The translations under genes were made by a program, and so were the position numbers. A DNA stretch of 45,588 nucleotides from assembly GCA_016871615.1 (NCBI GenBank), contig VHCX01000024.1, positions 1-45,588 on the forward strand, read 5' to 3'. The notes below the pieces were generated by a model, which was not told where the DNA came from, ran no database searches, and worked only from the letters and a program-made list of their open reading frames with translations. Below are positions 28,381 to 37,305 of this stretch, piece by piece. Every line of letters starts with the position of its first letter. The stretch's first letter is position 1. Source of the DNA: Verrucomicrobiota bacterium. GTDB taxonomy: Bacteria > Verrucomicrobiota > Verrucomicrobiia > Limisphaerales > UBA9464.

Positions 28381-28438
28381 GAGCCGGCGCCCGGCCCGGG
28401 ACGTCGCTGGGGGTTTCCTGTTTGCCGCGCACGGTCCG

Positions 28439-28993
28439 ATGCGGGATCGTCCCTCTCGGATGTCCTTCTCCGAGGAACTGCTCGCACGGGCCCGCCGGGT
28501 CCGTCTCTTCGTCTGCGATGTGGACGGGGTGCTCACCGACGCCACGGTCATCATGGGCGGCGGCGCCGAGACCAAGGTCTTCAACATCCGCGACGGCCTG
28601 GGACTGCGCCTGCTCCAGTCCGAGGCATCGATCCGCGTGGGCTGGGTCTCGGCCCGGCCGAGCGAGGCCACGATCCAGCGGGCCCAGGACCTGAAGATCG
28701 ATTTTCTGCACCAGTCGTCCGGGCCGAAGGTGGCCGCCATCGAGTCCTGGCTGGCCGAGACCCGGGTGACCTGGGACGAGGTGCTCTACATGGGGGACGA
28801 CTGGGTCGACCTGGCCGCGCTCAAGCGTGCCGGGCTGGCCATCGCCCCCGCAGACGCCATCGAGGAGGCCCGGCGGATCGCCCACTGGGTGACCCCGCAA
28901 CCCGGAGGCCATGGAGCCGTCCGAGAGGCCGTGGACCTGCTGCTGCGGGCCCAGGGCCATTGGGATCGACTGGTCCGCAAATACGCTTCCTAA
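28439..28993 (+). CDS. kdsC: 3-deoxy-D-manno-octulosonate 8-phosphate phosphatase (KdsC)
   Basis: The protein has 184 residues from ATG 28439; ATG 28460 would give 177 and fits the family equally well. The HAD motif I is FVCDVDGVLTD with the nucleophile Asp and acid Asp, and motif III is YMGDDWVDLAAL. NIRDGLGLRLL is typical of KdsC, a compact C0-type HAD phosphatase that acts as a tetramer. It removes phosphate from Kdo-8-phosphate in the cytoplasm, which supplies Kdo for lipid A. It heads the cluster kdsC, lptC-like, lptA, lptB, hprK, a gene order also seen in Proteobacteria. Identity is strong. Confidence 0.92.
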   Translation: MRDRPSRMSFSEELLARARRVRLFVCDVDGVLTDATVIMGGGAETKVFNIRDGLGLRLLQSEASIRVGWVSARPSEATIQRAQDLKIDFLHQSSGPKVAAIESWLAETRVTWDEVLYMGDDWVDLAALKRAGLAIAPADAIEEARRIAHWVTPQPGGHGAVREAVDLLLRAQGHWDRLVRKYAS

Positions 28994-29062
28994 GCCCCCG
29001 CCCTCCTCCCAAGACTTCCCGCAATCCAGGGGCCGACAGGACACCCCGGGGAACCCGCCGCC

Positions 29063-29623
29063 ATGCGACCGCCGAACCGAACCAGCCCCCGCCCGCACGC
29101 ACGCCGCGTTCCGCGGGCCCGCGCCGCCGCCGTGGCCGGCGCCCTGGGATGGGCGCTGGCATCCCACGACCTGTGGTCCCAGCCGCCCACCCCCGCAGGC
29201 GGCACCACCCCGGCCACCAATGCTGCGGCGGCCGCGACGATTCGCCAATGGGGCATCAGCCTGCGCGACAACCTCACCGGCCGGGTGCAGCTGCGCTTCT
29301 CCTCGACGGAGGCGGTTCCGGCGGTTTCCGGCAAGGGGGCCCTGGTGCCCGCCCTGTGGGACGTCACGGGCCTCCGGCTCGAGTCCTTCCGGGCCGACGA
29401 GACCTCCGACTTCGTGATCGAGTCGCCCTCCTGCCGCGTCAACGTCACCACGCGGGACGCCGCCTCCCCCGGGGTGTTCACCGCCCGCCGTGAATCCGAC
29501 GGCATCGCCATCCAGGGGTACGGGTTCCAGTTCGACGGCACGGAGCGCCGCCTGAGCGTGACCAACTCGGTCGCCATCGAGCTGCGGACCCGCCTCTTCC
29601 AGCCCAAACCCGCCTCCCCATGA
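29063..29623 (+). CDS. lptC: LptC-like exported protein of the LPS transport cluster
   Basis: This 186-residue protein has a basic N-terminus and a hydrophobic segment (AAAVAGALGWALASHDLW) that could be a signal or an anchor. The mature part is beta-rich, with LRDNLTGRVQLRFSSTEAVP, VTGLRLESFRADETSDFVIESPSCRV and GFQFDGTERRLSVTNSVAIELRT. It ends in an ATGA overlap with the lptA-like gene. LptC bridges the LptBFG transporter to periplasmic LptA. The assignment rests on position between kdsC and lptA and on general fold expectations, because sequence similarity in this family is low. An alternative is a lineage-specific second LptA-like protein. Confidence 0.65.
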   Translation: MRPPNRTSPRPHARRVPRARAAAVAGALGWALASHDLWSQPPTPAGGTTPATNAAAAATIRQWGISLRDNLTGRVQLRFSSTEAVPAVSGKGALVPALWDVTGLRLESFRADETSDFVIESPSCRVNVTTRDAASPGVFTARRESDGIAIQGYGFQFDGTERRLSVTNSVAIELRTRLFQPKPASP

Positions 29624-30219
29624 TCCGCAGCGTCCCCGCCCTCCCCGCCAAACCCCTCCTGCTGACGCTGTTGCTGCTGGCCCTGCCGGCCTTCCTCCTG
29701 CCGGGCGCGGCACTGGCCCAGCAGGACACCATCCTCCTGTCGGCCACCAACTGCGTGCTGGAGCTGGAGAAGGGCGTGTACCACCTCTGGGACCATGTGC
29801 GGGTGGAATCGCCCGGCGTCCTCCAGATCACCTGCGACGACCTGCGCGCGGCCCTGCCGCAGGACAAGGCGGCCGCGGGTGCCGGCCCGGTGCCGACCGG
29901 CGGCAAGCTCCAGTCCCTCGTCGCCTCGGGCCGCGTGATGATCGAGCTGTACCAGGCCGGGGCGGGAGGCTCGACCAACGTGGTCCGGGCCTTCGGCCGC
30001 CAGGCCGAGTACGGGTCCCGGGAAGAGGAGCTCATCCTCACCGGCGAGCCCCGCATCGAGACGGCCTCGGGCACGATGATCGGGACCGACGCCCTGGTGT
30101 ACGACCTCAAGTCCCGCACCATGCGCAACCGCGGCCCCTACCGGATCGAACTGAAGGCCGACATCCTCAAGGGCTCGAGCCTCTTCAACCGGGCCACCAA
30201 CGCCCCGAAGCCGCGCTGA
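29620..30219 (+). CDS. lptA: LptA/OstA-like periplasmic LPS transport protein
   Basis: The protein has 199 residues with a clear signal peptide (PLLLTLLLLALPAFLLPGAALA). The mature part shows the OstA-type beta-jellyroll pattern, with LLSATNCVLELEKGVYHLW, VRVESPGVLQITCDDLRA, LVASGRVMIEL, FGRQAEYGSREEELILTGEPRIE and ALVYDLKSRT. LptA filaments carry LPS across the periplasm. It overlaps the LptC-like gene by 4 nt and is followed 2 nt later by lptB, so the three genes are one translational unit. The family call is good. The exact division of labour with the preceding gene is inferred. Confidence 0.85.
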   Translation: MIRSVPALPAKPLLLTLLLLALPAFLLPGAALAQQDTILLSATNCVLELEKGVYHLWDHVRVESPGVLQITCDDLRAALPQDKAAAGAGPVPTGGKLQSLVASGRVMIELYQAGAGGSTNVVRAFGRQAEYGSREEELILTGEPRIETASGTMIGTDALVYDLKSRTMRNRGPYRIELKADILKGSSLFNRATNAPKPR

Positions 30220-30221
30220 CC

Positions 30222-30995
30222 ATGGCCGCCACCGCCGCCCCGACCGCCGCCAAGGCGCCAGCGAAGGACACCGGAGCCCTGCTCTCGGTGCAGGGCCTCG
30301 CCAAGTCCTACTCCGGCCGCCGCGTGGTGGACGGCGTGTCGATCCACGTTGGCGCGGGCGAGATCGTGGGTCTTCTCGGGCCGAACGGGGCGGGCAAGAC
30401 CACCTCGTTCAACATGACCGTCGGGCTGGTGCGCCCCGACGCCGGCACGGTGCAATTCGACGGCATCGACATCACCCGGCTGCCGATGCACCGCAGGGCG
30501 CGACTGGGCATCGGCTACCTGACGCAGGAACCCAGCGTGTTCCGCAAGCTGACGGTCGAAGAGAACCTCCTGGCGATCCTGGAGACCTGCGAGGGATCCG
30601 CCGCCGAGCGCCGGTCCCGCCTGGCCCACCTGCTCGACGAACTCGACCTCGCCCGGCTCGCCAAGAGCCGCGCCTACCAGCTCAGCGGCGGCGAGAAGCG
30701 GCGTCTGGAGATCACCCGGGCGCTGGTCACCTCGCCGCGGCTCCTGCTGTTGGACGAGCCCTTTGCCGGCATCGATCCCATCGCGGTGTACGAGGTCCAG
30801 AAGATCGTCCGCCGCCTGCGCGACCGCGGGCTGGGCATCCTGATCACCGACCACAACGTGCGCGAGACCCTGCGCCTCGTGGACCGCGCCTACGTGATCC
30901 ACCAGGGCCGCGTGCTCGTGGAGGGCAAGGCCGAGTTCCTCGTCAACGATCCCAAGGCCCGGGACATCTACCTCGGGCCCGACTTCAACATGTGA
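30222..30995 (+). CDS. lptB: LPS export ABC transporter ATPase LptB
   Basis: This 257-residue cytoplasmic ATPase has Walker A GPNGAGKTT (residues 53-61), signature LSGGEKRRLEI, Walker B LLLLDEPFAGIDPIAV and the switch His in ITDHNVRETL. LTQEPSVFRKLTVEENL is characteristic of LptB. It powers extraction of LPS from the inner membrane with LptF and LptG, which are not encoded in this window. About 20 extra Ala/Lys-rich residues precede the family start (LSVQGLAKSYSGRRVV). It is separated by 2 nt from lptA and overlaps hprK if that gene starts at its GTG. Confidence 0.95.
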   Translation: MAATAAPTAAKAPAKDTGALLSVQGLAKSYSGRRVVDGVSIHVGAGEIVGLLGPNGAGKTTSFNMTVGLVRPDAGTVQFDGIDITRLPMHRRARLGIGYLTQEPSVFRKLTVEENLLAILETCEGSAAERRSRLAHLLDELDLARLAKSRAYQLSGGEKRRLEITRALVTSPRLLLLDEPFAGIDPIAVYEVQKIVRRLRDRGLGILITDHNVRETLRLVDRAYVIHQGRVLVEGKAEFLVNDPKARDIYLGPDFNM

Positions 30996-31027
30996 GCCGA
31001 CCCCGCCCCGCCCCGGACATGCCTCCC

Positions 31028-31969
31028 ATGAAGCCCTCCAACGTCACCGTCGAGAAGTTCTACACGGACCACGCCGGGCCCCTGGGGCTGAAGCTGCTGA
31101 CCGGCGGCAACCACCTCGACCGGCTCATCCTCGAACCCACGGTGAACCGCCCGGGTCTGGCCCTGGCCGGTTTCCGCAGGTATTTCGCCAACAAGCGCCT
31201 GCAGGTGCTCGGTGCGGTCGAGACGTCCTACCTGAGGTCGATCGATCCCGGGTTGCGCCGCCAGCGTTACGCCGAGCTCTTCCGCCACAAGATCCCCTGC
31301 CTAGTGCTGTGCCGGGGCATCCGCCCGGAGCCGGAACTGCTCTCGGCCGCCGACGGGCGGGGCGTGCCAGTGTTCCAGAGCGGATTGGTGACCATGAAGT
31401 TCATCAACCTTGCGACCCTGGCCCTCGAGCAACTATTCGCCCCGAGGACCCAGATCCACGGCTGCATGGTCGACATCCAGGGCATCGGCGTGGTCATCCA
31501 GGGCGAGAGCGGGATCGGCAAGAGCGAGGCGGTGCTGGGGCTGCTCGAGCGCGGGCACAGCCTCGTCTGCGACGACGTGGTCTGCCTGACACTGGCCGAC
31601 GGCCGGGAGCTTTTCGGCACCGGCAAGGCCCTGACCCGCAACCTGATGGAGGTCCGCGGGATCGGCATCATCGACGTGGCCGCCCTCTTCGGCGTCTCGG
31701 CCATCCGCGCCGAGAAGCGCGTGGACCTCGTCGTCACGCTCAAGACCTGGGAGAAGGCCGGCGAGATCGACCGCCTGGGCATCGACCAGGCCCACGTCAA
31801 CCTCCTCGGCATCGACATCCCGCACATGGACCTGCCCGTTCGCCCCGGCCGAGACATCGCCCGCGTCATCGAGGTCGCCGCCCTGCACACCAAGCTCAAG
31901 CTCAGCGGCATCAACCCGGCCGAGGACCTCCAGCGCCGCCTGCTGATGCAGATGAACCCGCGGCTGTAG
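31028..31969 (+). CDS. hprK: HPr kinase/phosphorylase
   Basis: The protein has 313 residues from ATG 31028. In-frame GTG 30992 would give 325 and overlap the lptB stop by 4 nt; ATG 31019 is a third option. The chosen start leads straight into VTVEKFYTDHAG, as in homologues. The kinase domain has the P-loop GESGIGKSE, DDVVCL, and the HprK signature LMEVRGIGIIDVAALFG. The enzyme phosphorylates HPr on Ser and reverses this, which links sugar uptake to gene regulation. Its place behind lptB is the same as in many Proteobacteria, where rpoN, hpf and ptsN lie in between; those are missing here. No PTS genes are in the window. Confidence 0.93.
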   Translation: MKPSNVTVEKFYTDHAGPLGLKLLTGGNHLDRLILEPTVNRPGLALAGFRRYFANKRLQVLGAVETSYLRSIDPGLRRQRYAELFRHKIPCLVLCRGIRPEPELLSAADGRGVPVFQSGLVTMKFINLATLALEQLFAPRTQIHGCMVDIQGIGVVIQGESGIGKSEAVLGLLERGHSLVCDDVVCLTLADGRELFGTGKALTRNLMEVRGIGIIDVAALFGVSAIRAEKRVDLVVTLKTWEKAGEIDRLGIDQAHVNLLGIDIPHMDLPVRPGRDIARVIEVAALHTKLKLSGINPAEDLQRRLLMQMNPRL

Positions 31970-31977
31970 AAACCAAA

Positions 31978-32079
31978 GGGGTCGGTCCTCACTATTGACA
32001 CAAACACACCCCGGGGCACACCCCGGGGGTCAGTCCTCACTATTGACACAATTTGTGTCAATAGTGAGGACTGACCCCC
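31978..32079. repeat. REP-like palindrome with a third copy of its arm
   Basis: The sequence has three copies of a 26-27-bp element beginning GGGGTCAGTCCTCACTATTG. Copy 1 (31978-32003) has one visible change (TCGG for TCAG). Copy 2 (32025-32051) and inverted copy 3 (32053-32079) form a perfect 27-bp inverted repeat around a single base. Between copies 1 and 2 lies a doubled ACACCCCGGGG. It sits between the convergent ends of hprK and the GlcD-type gene. The motif resembles long REP elements spread by RAYT-type transposases. It could also stop transcription from both sides. Confidence 0.85.
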
Positions 32080-32125
32080 TTGCTGGCTGCCGCTGACCCC
32101 CTCGCCGCATGCCGCACCTCGCCGT

Positions 32126-33502
32126 TCAGCCGAGGAACTTGCCCGGGTTGAGGATGCGGGCGGGGTCGAGGGCGGTCTTCACGCGGCGGTGGAGCGTGTC
32201 GGACTCTGGTGACACGGCGAGGGACCACCAGGGCTGCTTGGCCAGGCCGACGCCGTGCTCGCCGGTGATGCTGCCGCCGAGGGCCACGATGCCCTGGAAC
32301 AGTTCGTCGAGGGCCCGGTCGCTGGCGGCCCGTTGCGCAGGCACCGACTCGTCGAGCATCAGGTTGACATGGATGTTCCCGTCGCCGGCGTGCCCGAAGC
32401 AGGCCACCTGGATGCCGTGCTTCTTCTGCAGCGAGGCCCCCAAGCGGAACAGCGCCTCGAGCGATCCCCGGGGCACCACGACATCCTCGTTGAGCTTGGT
32501 GAGGCCGGTGTCGCGCAGGGAGTAGCTGAACTCCCGGCGCAACCTCCAGAACCGCTCGCACCCCTCCGGTCCCAGCCCGCGCTGGACGAAGGTCGGCCGG
32601 AAGTCCGCCAGCAGGCGGGCCAACTCGGCGATCTCCGAGCGGACACCCCGCTCGCGGCCGTCCAACTCCACGATCATCAGGGCCCCGGCCCCACGGAGCA
32701 GTTTCGAGCCGGTCCGACGCCGGGCCGCGTCGACCGTGAAGCCGTCGGCCAGCTCGAGCGCGCTCGGCAGGAACCGGGCCGCGAACAGGGCCCGGATCGC
32801 CCGGGCCGCGGTCTTCATGTCGGGGAACCCGACCCCCAGGCAGGCTCGATAGGCCGGGAGCGGCAGCAGCTTGAGGGTCGCCTCGGTGACCACGCCCAGC
32901 ATCCCCTCGCTGCCCACGAAGAGCCGGTGCAGGTCGAGGCCGGTCTTGTTCTTGTGGGTCCGGGCGCCCAGCCGGGTGATCGTGCCGTCGGCGAGCACCA
33001 CCTCCAGGCCGAGCACATAATCCCGAGTGACACCGTACTTCAGGCAGCGCGGACCGCCGGCGTTGGTGGCGATGTTGCCCCCGATGGAACACTCGGTGCG
33101 GCTGGCCGGATCCGGTGGATAGTACAGGTCCCGTCGCTCGACGGCCTCCTGCAGCCGGGCCGTCTTCACGCCGGGCTGCACCACCGCCACGAAGTCACGC
33201 GGGTTGATCTCGAGGATCCGGTCCATGCCGGCCATCGACAGGGCGATGCCGCCCCGCACGGGCACGCAGCCCCCGACATAGCCGTGACCGGCCCCGCGCG
33301 GGGTGACGGGAATGCCATGCCGCGTGGCGAAGGCGAGGATCCGGGAGACGGAATCCACCGAGTTCGGCAGCGCCACCGCCTCGGGCGGGTGCGAGGCGAA
33401 CCATTTGTCCCCAGCATGGGCCGCCAGGGCTTCAGGAGTGAAGACCAGTTCGCCGGGTGGCAATCGCCGCGCCAGGCGACCGAGGAGGGACTGTCGAGTC
33501 AC
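32126..33502 (-). CDS. GlcD-type FAD-binding oxidase/dehydrogenase
   Basis: This 458-residue protein has an FAD-binding PCMH domain with VTPRGAGHGYVGGCVPV and SIGGNIATNAGGPRCLKYG, followed by a C-terminal FAD-linked oxidase domain that ends in CFGHAGDGNIHVNLM, GSITGEHGVGLAKQPW and LDPARILNPGKFL. This is the plan of glycolate oxidase subunit GlcD and D-lactate dehydrogenases. GlcE and GlcF partners are not adjacent, so it may work alone on a 2-hydroxy acid. The substrate is not readable from the sequence. The start is a GTG at 33502 with no clear ribosome binding site. Its 3' end faces hprK across the palindromic repeat. Confidence 0.9.
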   Translation of the reverse strand: MTRQSLLGRLARRLPPGELVFTPEALAAHAGDKWFASHPPEAVALPNSVDSVSRILAFATRHGIPVTPRGAGHGYVGGCVPVRGGIALSMAGMDRILEINPRDFVAVVQPGVKTARLQEAVERRDLYYPPDPASRTECSIGGNIATNAGGPRCLKYGVTRDYVLGLEVVLADGTITRLGARTHKNKTGLDLHRLFVGSEGMLGVVTEATLKLLPLPAYRACLGVGFPDMKTAARAIRALFAARFLPSALELADGFTVDAARRRTGSKLLRGAGALMIVELDGRERGVRSEIAELARLLADFRPTFVQRGLGPEGCERFWRLRREFSYSLRDTGLTKLNEDVVVPRGSLEALFRLGASLQKKHGIQVACFGHAGDGNIHVNLMLDESVPAQRAASDRALDELFQGIVALGGSITGEHGVGLAKQPWWSLAVSPESDTLHRRVKTALDPARILNPGKFLG

Positions 33503-33646
33503 GCGGGCGATACTGCGCCCGGGGAGGCCCGGAGGGAACCGGGAAAGCCGGCAGTCCGTGGATCAGGGTGAGGGCAGCAACGGCTTACAGTTCGTTCTGG
33601 CGCACGGCGATGCAGGTGCCCCGTGTCCGGGAGGCTCTGACCTCGG

Positions 33647-34243
33647 TCACTTGGCCTTCAGTTCCTTGACCCGGATCCGGCGGTACTCCATCTGACCGCG
33701 GTCGGCCTCCAGCCCGATCGGGCCGGTGTCGGGCAGCTTGAGCGCCGACTCGAGCACCTCGCCATTGCAGGTGCAGTGGGCGACGTTGTTCGTCACCACC
33801 ACCTCGATCCGGTTCCAGTCCTGCGGCTTGTACTTCTTGAGGGCCTTGTACGGACCGGCCACGAGGTAGTCGCGGCACTGCAGCTGCGGCCCGCGCAGGA
33901 AGATGCCGCTGTCGGCATTGGTCGAGGCCCGGAACTCCAGGCGCAGGATGAAGTCTCCAGGGAACTCCCGCTGGGTCCACAACTGGCGCAGGTGCGGGCC
34001 CTTGGAGGGCACGTGGTCGTTCACCACGATCTGGCCGTCCTTGGCCGTGTAGCGCCCGTCGCTGGCCTCGGTCCTGCCGTCGAAATTCTCGGCCGGCTTG
34101 TACTTCCATCCGCTTAGGTCCTTGCCGGGCACCAGGGAGACGAATCCCGGCTCGGGCCGGAAGGAGTCGGCGGCGGAGGTTGGCAGCGTTCCGGGCTTCA
34201 GCGCGGCACCGAGGAAGATCAAGGACAGAAGCATCCGCATCAT
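33647..34243 (-). CDS. Secreted DUF1080 (3-keto-disaccharide hydrolase family) protein
   Basis: The protein has 198 residues with a signal peptide ([18 protein letters not shown]). The concanavalin-like DUF1080 fold (PF06439) is supported by [46 protein letters not shown], the helix-strand [10 protein letters not shown], and the closing [24 protein letters not shown]. Relatives hydrolyse 3-keto sugars or bind glycans and are numerous in Verrucomicrobiota and Planctomycetota. ATG 34243 is preferred; an upstream GTG at 34261 would lengthen the leader. It is divergent from aroC across 98 bp, and 144 bp separate it from the oxidase gene downstream. Confidence 0.88.
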   Translation of the reverse strand: MMRMLLSLIFLGAALKPGTLPTSAADSFRPEPGFVSLVPGKDLSGWKYKPAENFDGRTEASDGRYTAKDGQIVVNDHVPSKGPHLRQLWTQREFPGDFILRLEFRASTNADSGIFLRGPQLQCRDYLVAGPYKALKKYKPQDWNRIEVVVTNNVAHCTCNGEVLESALKLPDTGPIGLEADRGQMEYRRIRVKELKAK

Positions 34244-34341
34244 GGTTTCCCACCCCACCAAGCCGACGGACCGATGTCAACCGGCTGCGGCGCGTTTGCC
34301 CTTCCTCAAGGACGGGGTTCGGCGCAGGATTCCAGACGGTC

Positions 34342-35442
34342 ATGGGCAACACGTTCGGGCATCTCTTCCGCATCACCACCTGGGGCGAATCGCACGGCGG
34401 CGGCGTCGGGGTGGTCGTCGACGGGTGCCCGCCCCGGCTGCCGCTCACCGAGGCGGACATCCAGCCCGACCTCGACCGTCGCCGCCCCGGGCAGTCGTCC
34501 ATCACGACGCCGCGGAAGGAGACCGACACGGTGAAGATCCTGTCCGGAACCTTCGAGGGGCTGACCCTCGGCACCCCCATCTCGATGTGGGTCAAGAACG
34601 AGGACTTCCGTTCCGAGGCCTACAACGAGATGGCCGAGAAGTTCCGCCCGTCCCACGCCGACTACACCTACCAGGCCAAGTACGGCCACCGGGCCTGGCC
34701 CGGCGGCGGTCGCACCTCGGCCCGCGAGACCATCGGCCGGGTGGCCGCCGGGGCGATCGCCAGGAAGCTCCTGCGGGAGTTCTGGGGCGTCGAGGTCCTC
34801 GCCTGTGTGACCCAGGTGCAGCACCTCAAGGCGGTCGTCGACCCCGAGACCCTCACGGCCGCCGCGATCGAGTCGAACATCCTGCGCTGCCCCGACGCCG
34901 AGGCGGCGCCGGCAATGATCCGCCTCATCGAAGAGCGTCGTGGCGAGGGCGACAGCGTGGGCGGGATCATCCTGGGCGTGGCCCGCAACGTTCCGGTGGG
35001 CTGGGGCGACCCTGTCTTCGACCGACTCGAGGCCGACCTCGCCAAGGGCATGCTCTCGCTGCCGGCGACCAAGGGCTTCGAGATCGGCTCGGGCTTCGAG
35101 GGCGTGCTGCTCACCGGCCGGGAGCACAACGACGCCTTCCGCAACGCCGACGGCCGCATCGTCACGCCCACCAACCGCTCGGGCGGCATCCAGGGAGGCA
35201 TCTCCAACGGAGCCACGATCCACTTCCGGGTGGCCTTCAAGCCCGTCGCCACCGTGATGCACCCGCAGGACACGATCGACATCCACCTCCAGAACACCAC
35301 GCTGCGCGGAAGGGGTCGCCACGACCCCTGCGTGCTGCCCCGGGCGGTCCCGCTGGTCGAGTCGATGACGGCCCTGACGCTCATCGACCACGCGCTCCGG
35401 CACGAGGCCCAGTGCGGCCACCGCGAGCGCCGGGCTTCCTGA
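34342..35442 (+). CDS. aroC: Chorismate synthase
   Basis: This 366-residue enzyme converts 5-enolpyruvylshikimate-3-phosphate to chorismate, the last step of the shikimate pathway, using reduced FMN. Conserved motifs are [20 protein letters not shown] at the N-terminus, [24 protein letters not shown] and the C-terminal [15 protein letters not shown] with the catalytic Asp region. [12 protein letters not shown] is the FMN-site loop. The ATG at 34342 begins the conserved N-terminus; the longer upstream frame is antisense to the DUF1080 gene. No other aro genes are nearby. The length is normal. Confidence 0.96.
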   Translation: MGNTFGHLFRITTWGESHGGGVGVVVDGCPPRLPLTEADIQPDLDRRRPGQSSITTPRKETDTVKILSGTFEGLTLGTPISMWVKNEDFRSEAYNEMAEKFRPSHADYTYQAKYGHRAWPGGGRTSARETIGRVAAGAIARKLLREFWGVEVLACVTQVQHLKAVVDPETLTAAAIESNILRCPDAEAAPAMIRLIEERRGEGDSVGGIILGVARNVPVGWGDPVFDRLEADLAKGMLSLPATKGFEIGSGFEGVLLTGREHNDAFRNADGRIVTPTNRSGGIQGGISNGATIHFRVAFKPVATVMHPQDTIDIHLQNTTLRGRGRHDPCVLPRAVPLVESMTALTLIDHALRHEAQCGHRERRAS

Positions 35443-35564
35443 GGGCTTGGCCGGCCGAACTGGCTCGAGAGCCCCGCATGCCACCCGGTGCGGGCGAACG
35501 GGCGGGACCGGGGCCTGCAAAAAAGGATGCCTCGGCGGCGGGACTCCGGTTGACTTGGCCCCTG

Positions 35565-37166
35565 ATGTCCCAAGCCCTGTCCCAAGCCCTGTCCCAAGCC
35601 CTGTCCCAAGTTCTGTCCCAAGTCCTGTCCCAAGCCCTCCAGGTGCTGCGTCGCCTGGCCTTCCTCGCCCGGGCCGCGGCCCTGGCACTCGTCGCCCTCA
35701 GTGCCTGCCCGCCCTCCCTCGGCGCCGACCTGAAACCCAACCCGAAGCCGTCGGGCCCGCAGACCGACGGTGCCTTCCACAAGGTCATCCTCGACACCGA
35801 CCGCGACCAGGATGGCGACGGTCAGCCCGAGGACACGGTGGTCAACCCCATGGAGATCGCCGTCGCCCCCGACGGGCGGGTCTTCTTCATCGAGCGGGCC
35901 GGCCTGCTCAAGGTCTGGGACCCCAAGACCCGGGCCACCACGGTTGCCGGAACCCTCAAGGTCTACACCGAGCTGGAGGACGGCCTGCTCGGCATCGCCC
36001 TCGATCCGAAGTTCGCCCGCACCTCGTGGATCTACCTCTTCTACTCCATGCCGGAGACGCCGGTCGACCCGGACGGGCACAAGACCGGCGTAAACCGTGT
36101 GTCGCGGTTCACCCTGCGCGGTGGAACCCTCGACCTCGCCAGCGAGAAGATCCTGCTGAGCATCCCCACGCAGCGCGACCAGTGCTGCCACTCGGCCGGA
36201 TCCCTGGCCTTCGACGCCGCCGGCAACCTGTACGCCGCGACGGGCGACAACACGCATCCCGGCGAATCCGACGGCTACAGCCCGATCGACGAGCGCCCCG
36301 GGCGCGAGCCGTGGAACGCCCAGAAGTCGGCCTCCAACGCCAACGACCTGCGCGGCAAGATCCTGCGCATCCACCCCGAGCCCGATGGCACGGCCACGAT
36401 CCCGGCCGGCAACCTCTTTCCCAAGGGCTCGCCCGGGACGCGGCCGGAGATCTACGTGATGGGCAACCGCAACCCCTTCCGCATCAGCGTGGACCACGCG
36501 ACCGGACACCTCTACTGGGGCGAGGTCGGGCCCGACGCCGGCGGCCCCAACGACCAACGGGGCCCGGCGGGCTTCGACGAGATCAACCAGGCCCGGGCCG
36601 CCGGCAACTTCGGCTGGCCCTACTTCGGCGGCGACAACCGGCCCTACCACCGCTACGACTTCGCCTCCCGACAGAGCGGCGAGGCCTGGGATGCGGCCCA
36701 CCCGGTCAACCCCTCGCGCCTCAACACCGGCCGGGCTGAACTGCCGCCCGCCCAGCCCGCCTTCCTCTGGTATCCCTACGGCGCCTCCACCCGCTTCCCC
36801 GCGGTGGGCAACGGCGGTCGCACCGCCTGCGCCGGTCCGGTCTACCGCTACGACGGGCGATCGACCTCCCCGAACCGCCTGCCGCGCGAGTACGACCGCA
36901 CGCTGTTCATCTACGAATGGTCGCGCAACTCGATCATCGCCGTGCACCTCGACAAGGATCACCGCATCGCCAAGGGGCCGGATGGCCGCCTGCTCATGGA
37001 ACGCTTTTGCCCGGGCATGACCTTCATGCGCCCGATGGACCTGGAGATCGGCCCGGACGGCTGCCTGTACGTGCTGGAGAACGGCTCCGCTTGGGTCGGC
37101 AACCGGGACACTCAGCTGGTCCGCATCGAGCACCGGCCCGACGCAGGACGCCCCGCGAGGCCCTGA
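35565..37166 (+). CDS. PQQ-type sugar dehydrogenase-like protein with repetitive lipoprotein leader
   Basis: The protein has 533 residues from ATG 35565. The six-bladed soluble glucose dehydrogenase fold (GSDH) is indicated by [78 protein letters not shown] and [20 protein letters not shown]. Relatives oxidise sugars in the periplasm with PQQ, though many members bind no cofactor. The N-terminus is odd: residues 2-25 are six copies of a 4-residue unit (SQAL or SQVL) encoded by a 12-bp tandem repeat. A membrane segment and a lipobox LSAC (Cys48) follow. A non-ATG start inside or after the repeat is possible. It lies 122 bp after aroC. Confidence 0.85.
   Translation: MSQALSQALSQALSQVLSQVLSQALQVLRRLAFLARAAALALVALSACPPSLGADLKPNPKPSGPQTDGAFHKVILDTDRDQDGDGQPEDTVVNPMEIAVAPDGRVFFIERAGLLKVWDPKTRATTVAGTLKVYTELEDGLLGIALDPKFARTSWIYLFYSMPETPVDPDGHKTGVNRVSRFTLRGGTLDLASEKILLSIPTQRDQCCHSAGSLAFDAAGNLYAATGDNTHPGESDGYSPIDERPGREPWNAQKSASNANDLRGKILRIHPEPDGTATIPAGNLFPKGSPGTRPEIYVMGNRNPFRISVDHATGHLYWGEVGPDAGGPNDQRGPAGFDEINQARAAGNFGWPYFGGDNRPYHRYDFASRQSGEAWDAAHPVNPSRLNTGRAELPPAQPAFLWYPYGASTRFPAVGNGGRTACAGPVYRYDGRSTSPNRLPREYDRTLFIYEWSRNSIIAVHLDKDHRIAKGPDGRLLMERFCPGMTFMRPMDLEIGPDGCLYVLENGSAWVGNRDTQLVRIEHRPDAGRPARP
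35568..35639. repeat. 12-bp tandem repeat at the start of the sugar dehydrogenase gene
   Basis: Six copies of TCCCAAGCCCTG follow the ATG directly; copies four and five carry single changes (GTTCTG, GTCCTG) and the sixth ends in CTC. Being a multiple of three, changes in copy number would alter only the length of the signal-peptide n-region and not the frame. Confidence 0.9.
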
Positions 37167-37225
37167 ACCACGGCACCCGCGACGCGACCGGCACGGGCCG
37201 CCCGACCTTTTTCTCAAAAAACGTA

Positions 37226-37253
37226 TTGCACGGACCCGCTCGGTTGGTAAGTT
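37226..37253 (+). promoter_or_regulatory. Candidate promoter of the str operon
   Basis: TTGCAC at 37226-37231 and TAAGTT at 37248-37253 are separated by 16 bp, about 50 bp before the rpsL ATG. It follows an A/T-rich stretch (TTTTTCTCAAAAAACG), the only one in this spacer. The -10 match is modest, so this is a guess based on position and spacing. Confidence 0.35.
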
Positions 37254-37305
37254 CCGCGTCCCCGTTTCCGTCGCTGCAGACGGAGGCGATAACCTTTCGG
37301 CGTCG

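Noticed and set aside
34098-35564. Upstream extension of the sugar dehydrogenase frame through aroC
   Set aside because: The stretch is a shadow of aroC, rich in Arg, Gly, His and Pro, with no signal peptide; the frame is only coding after 35565.
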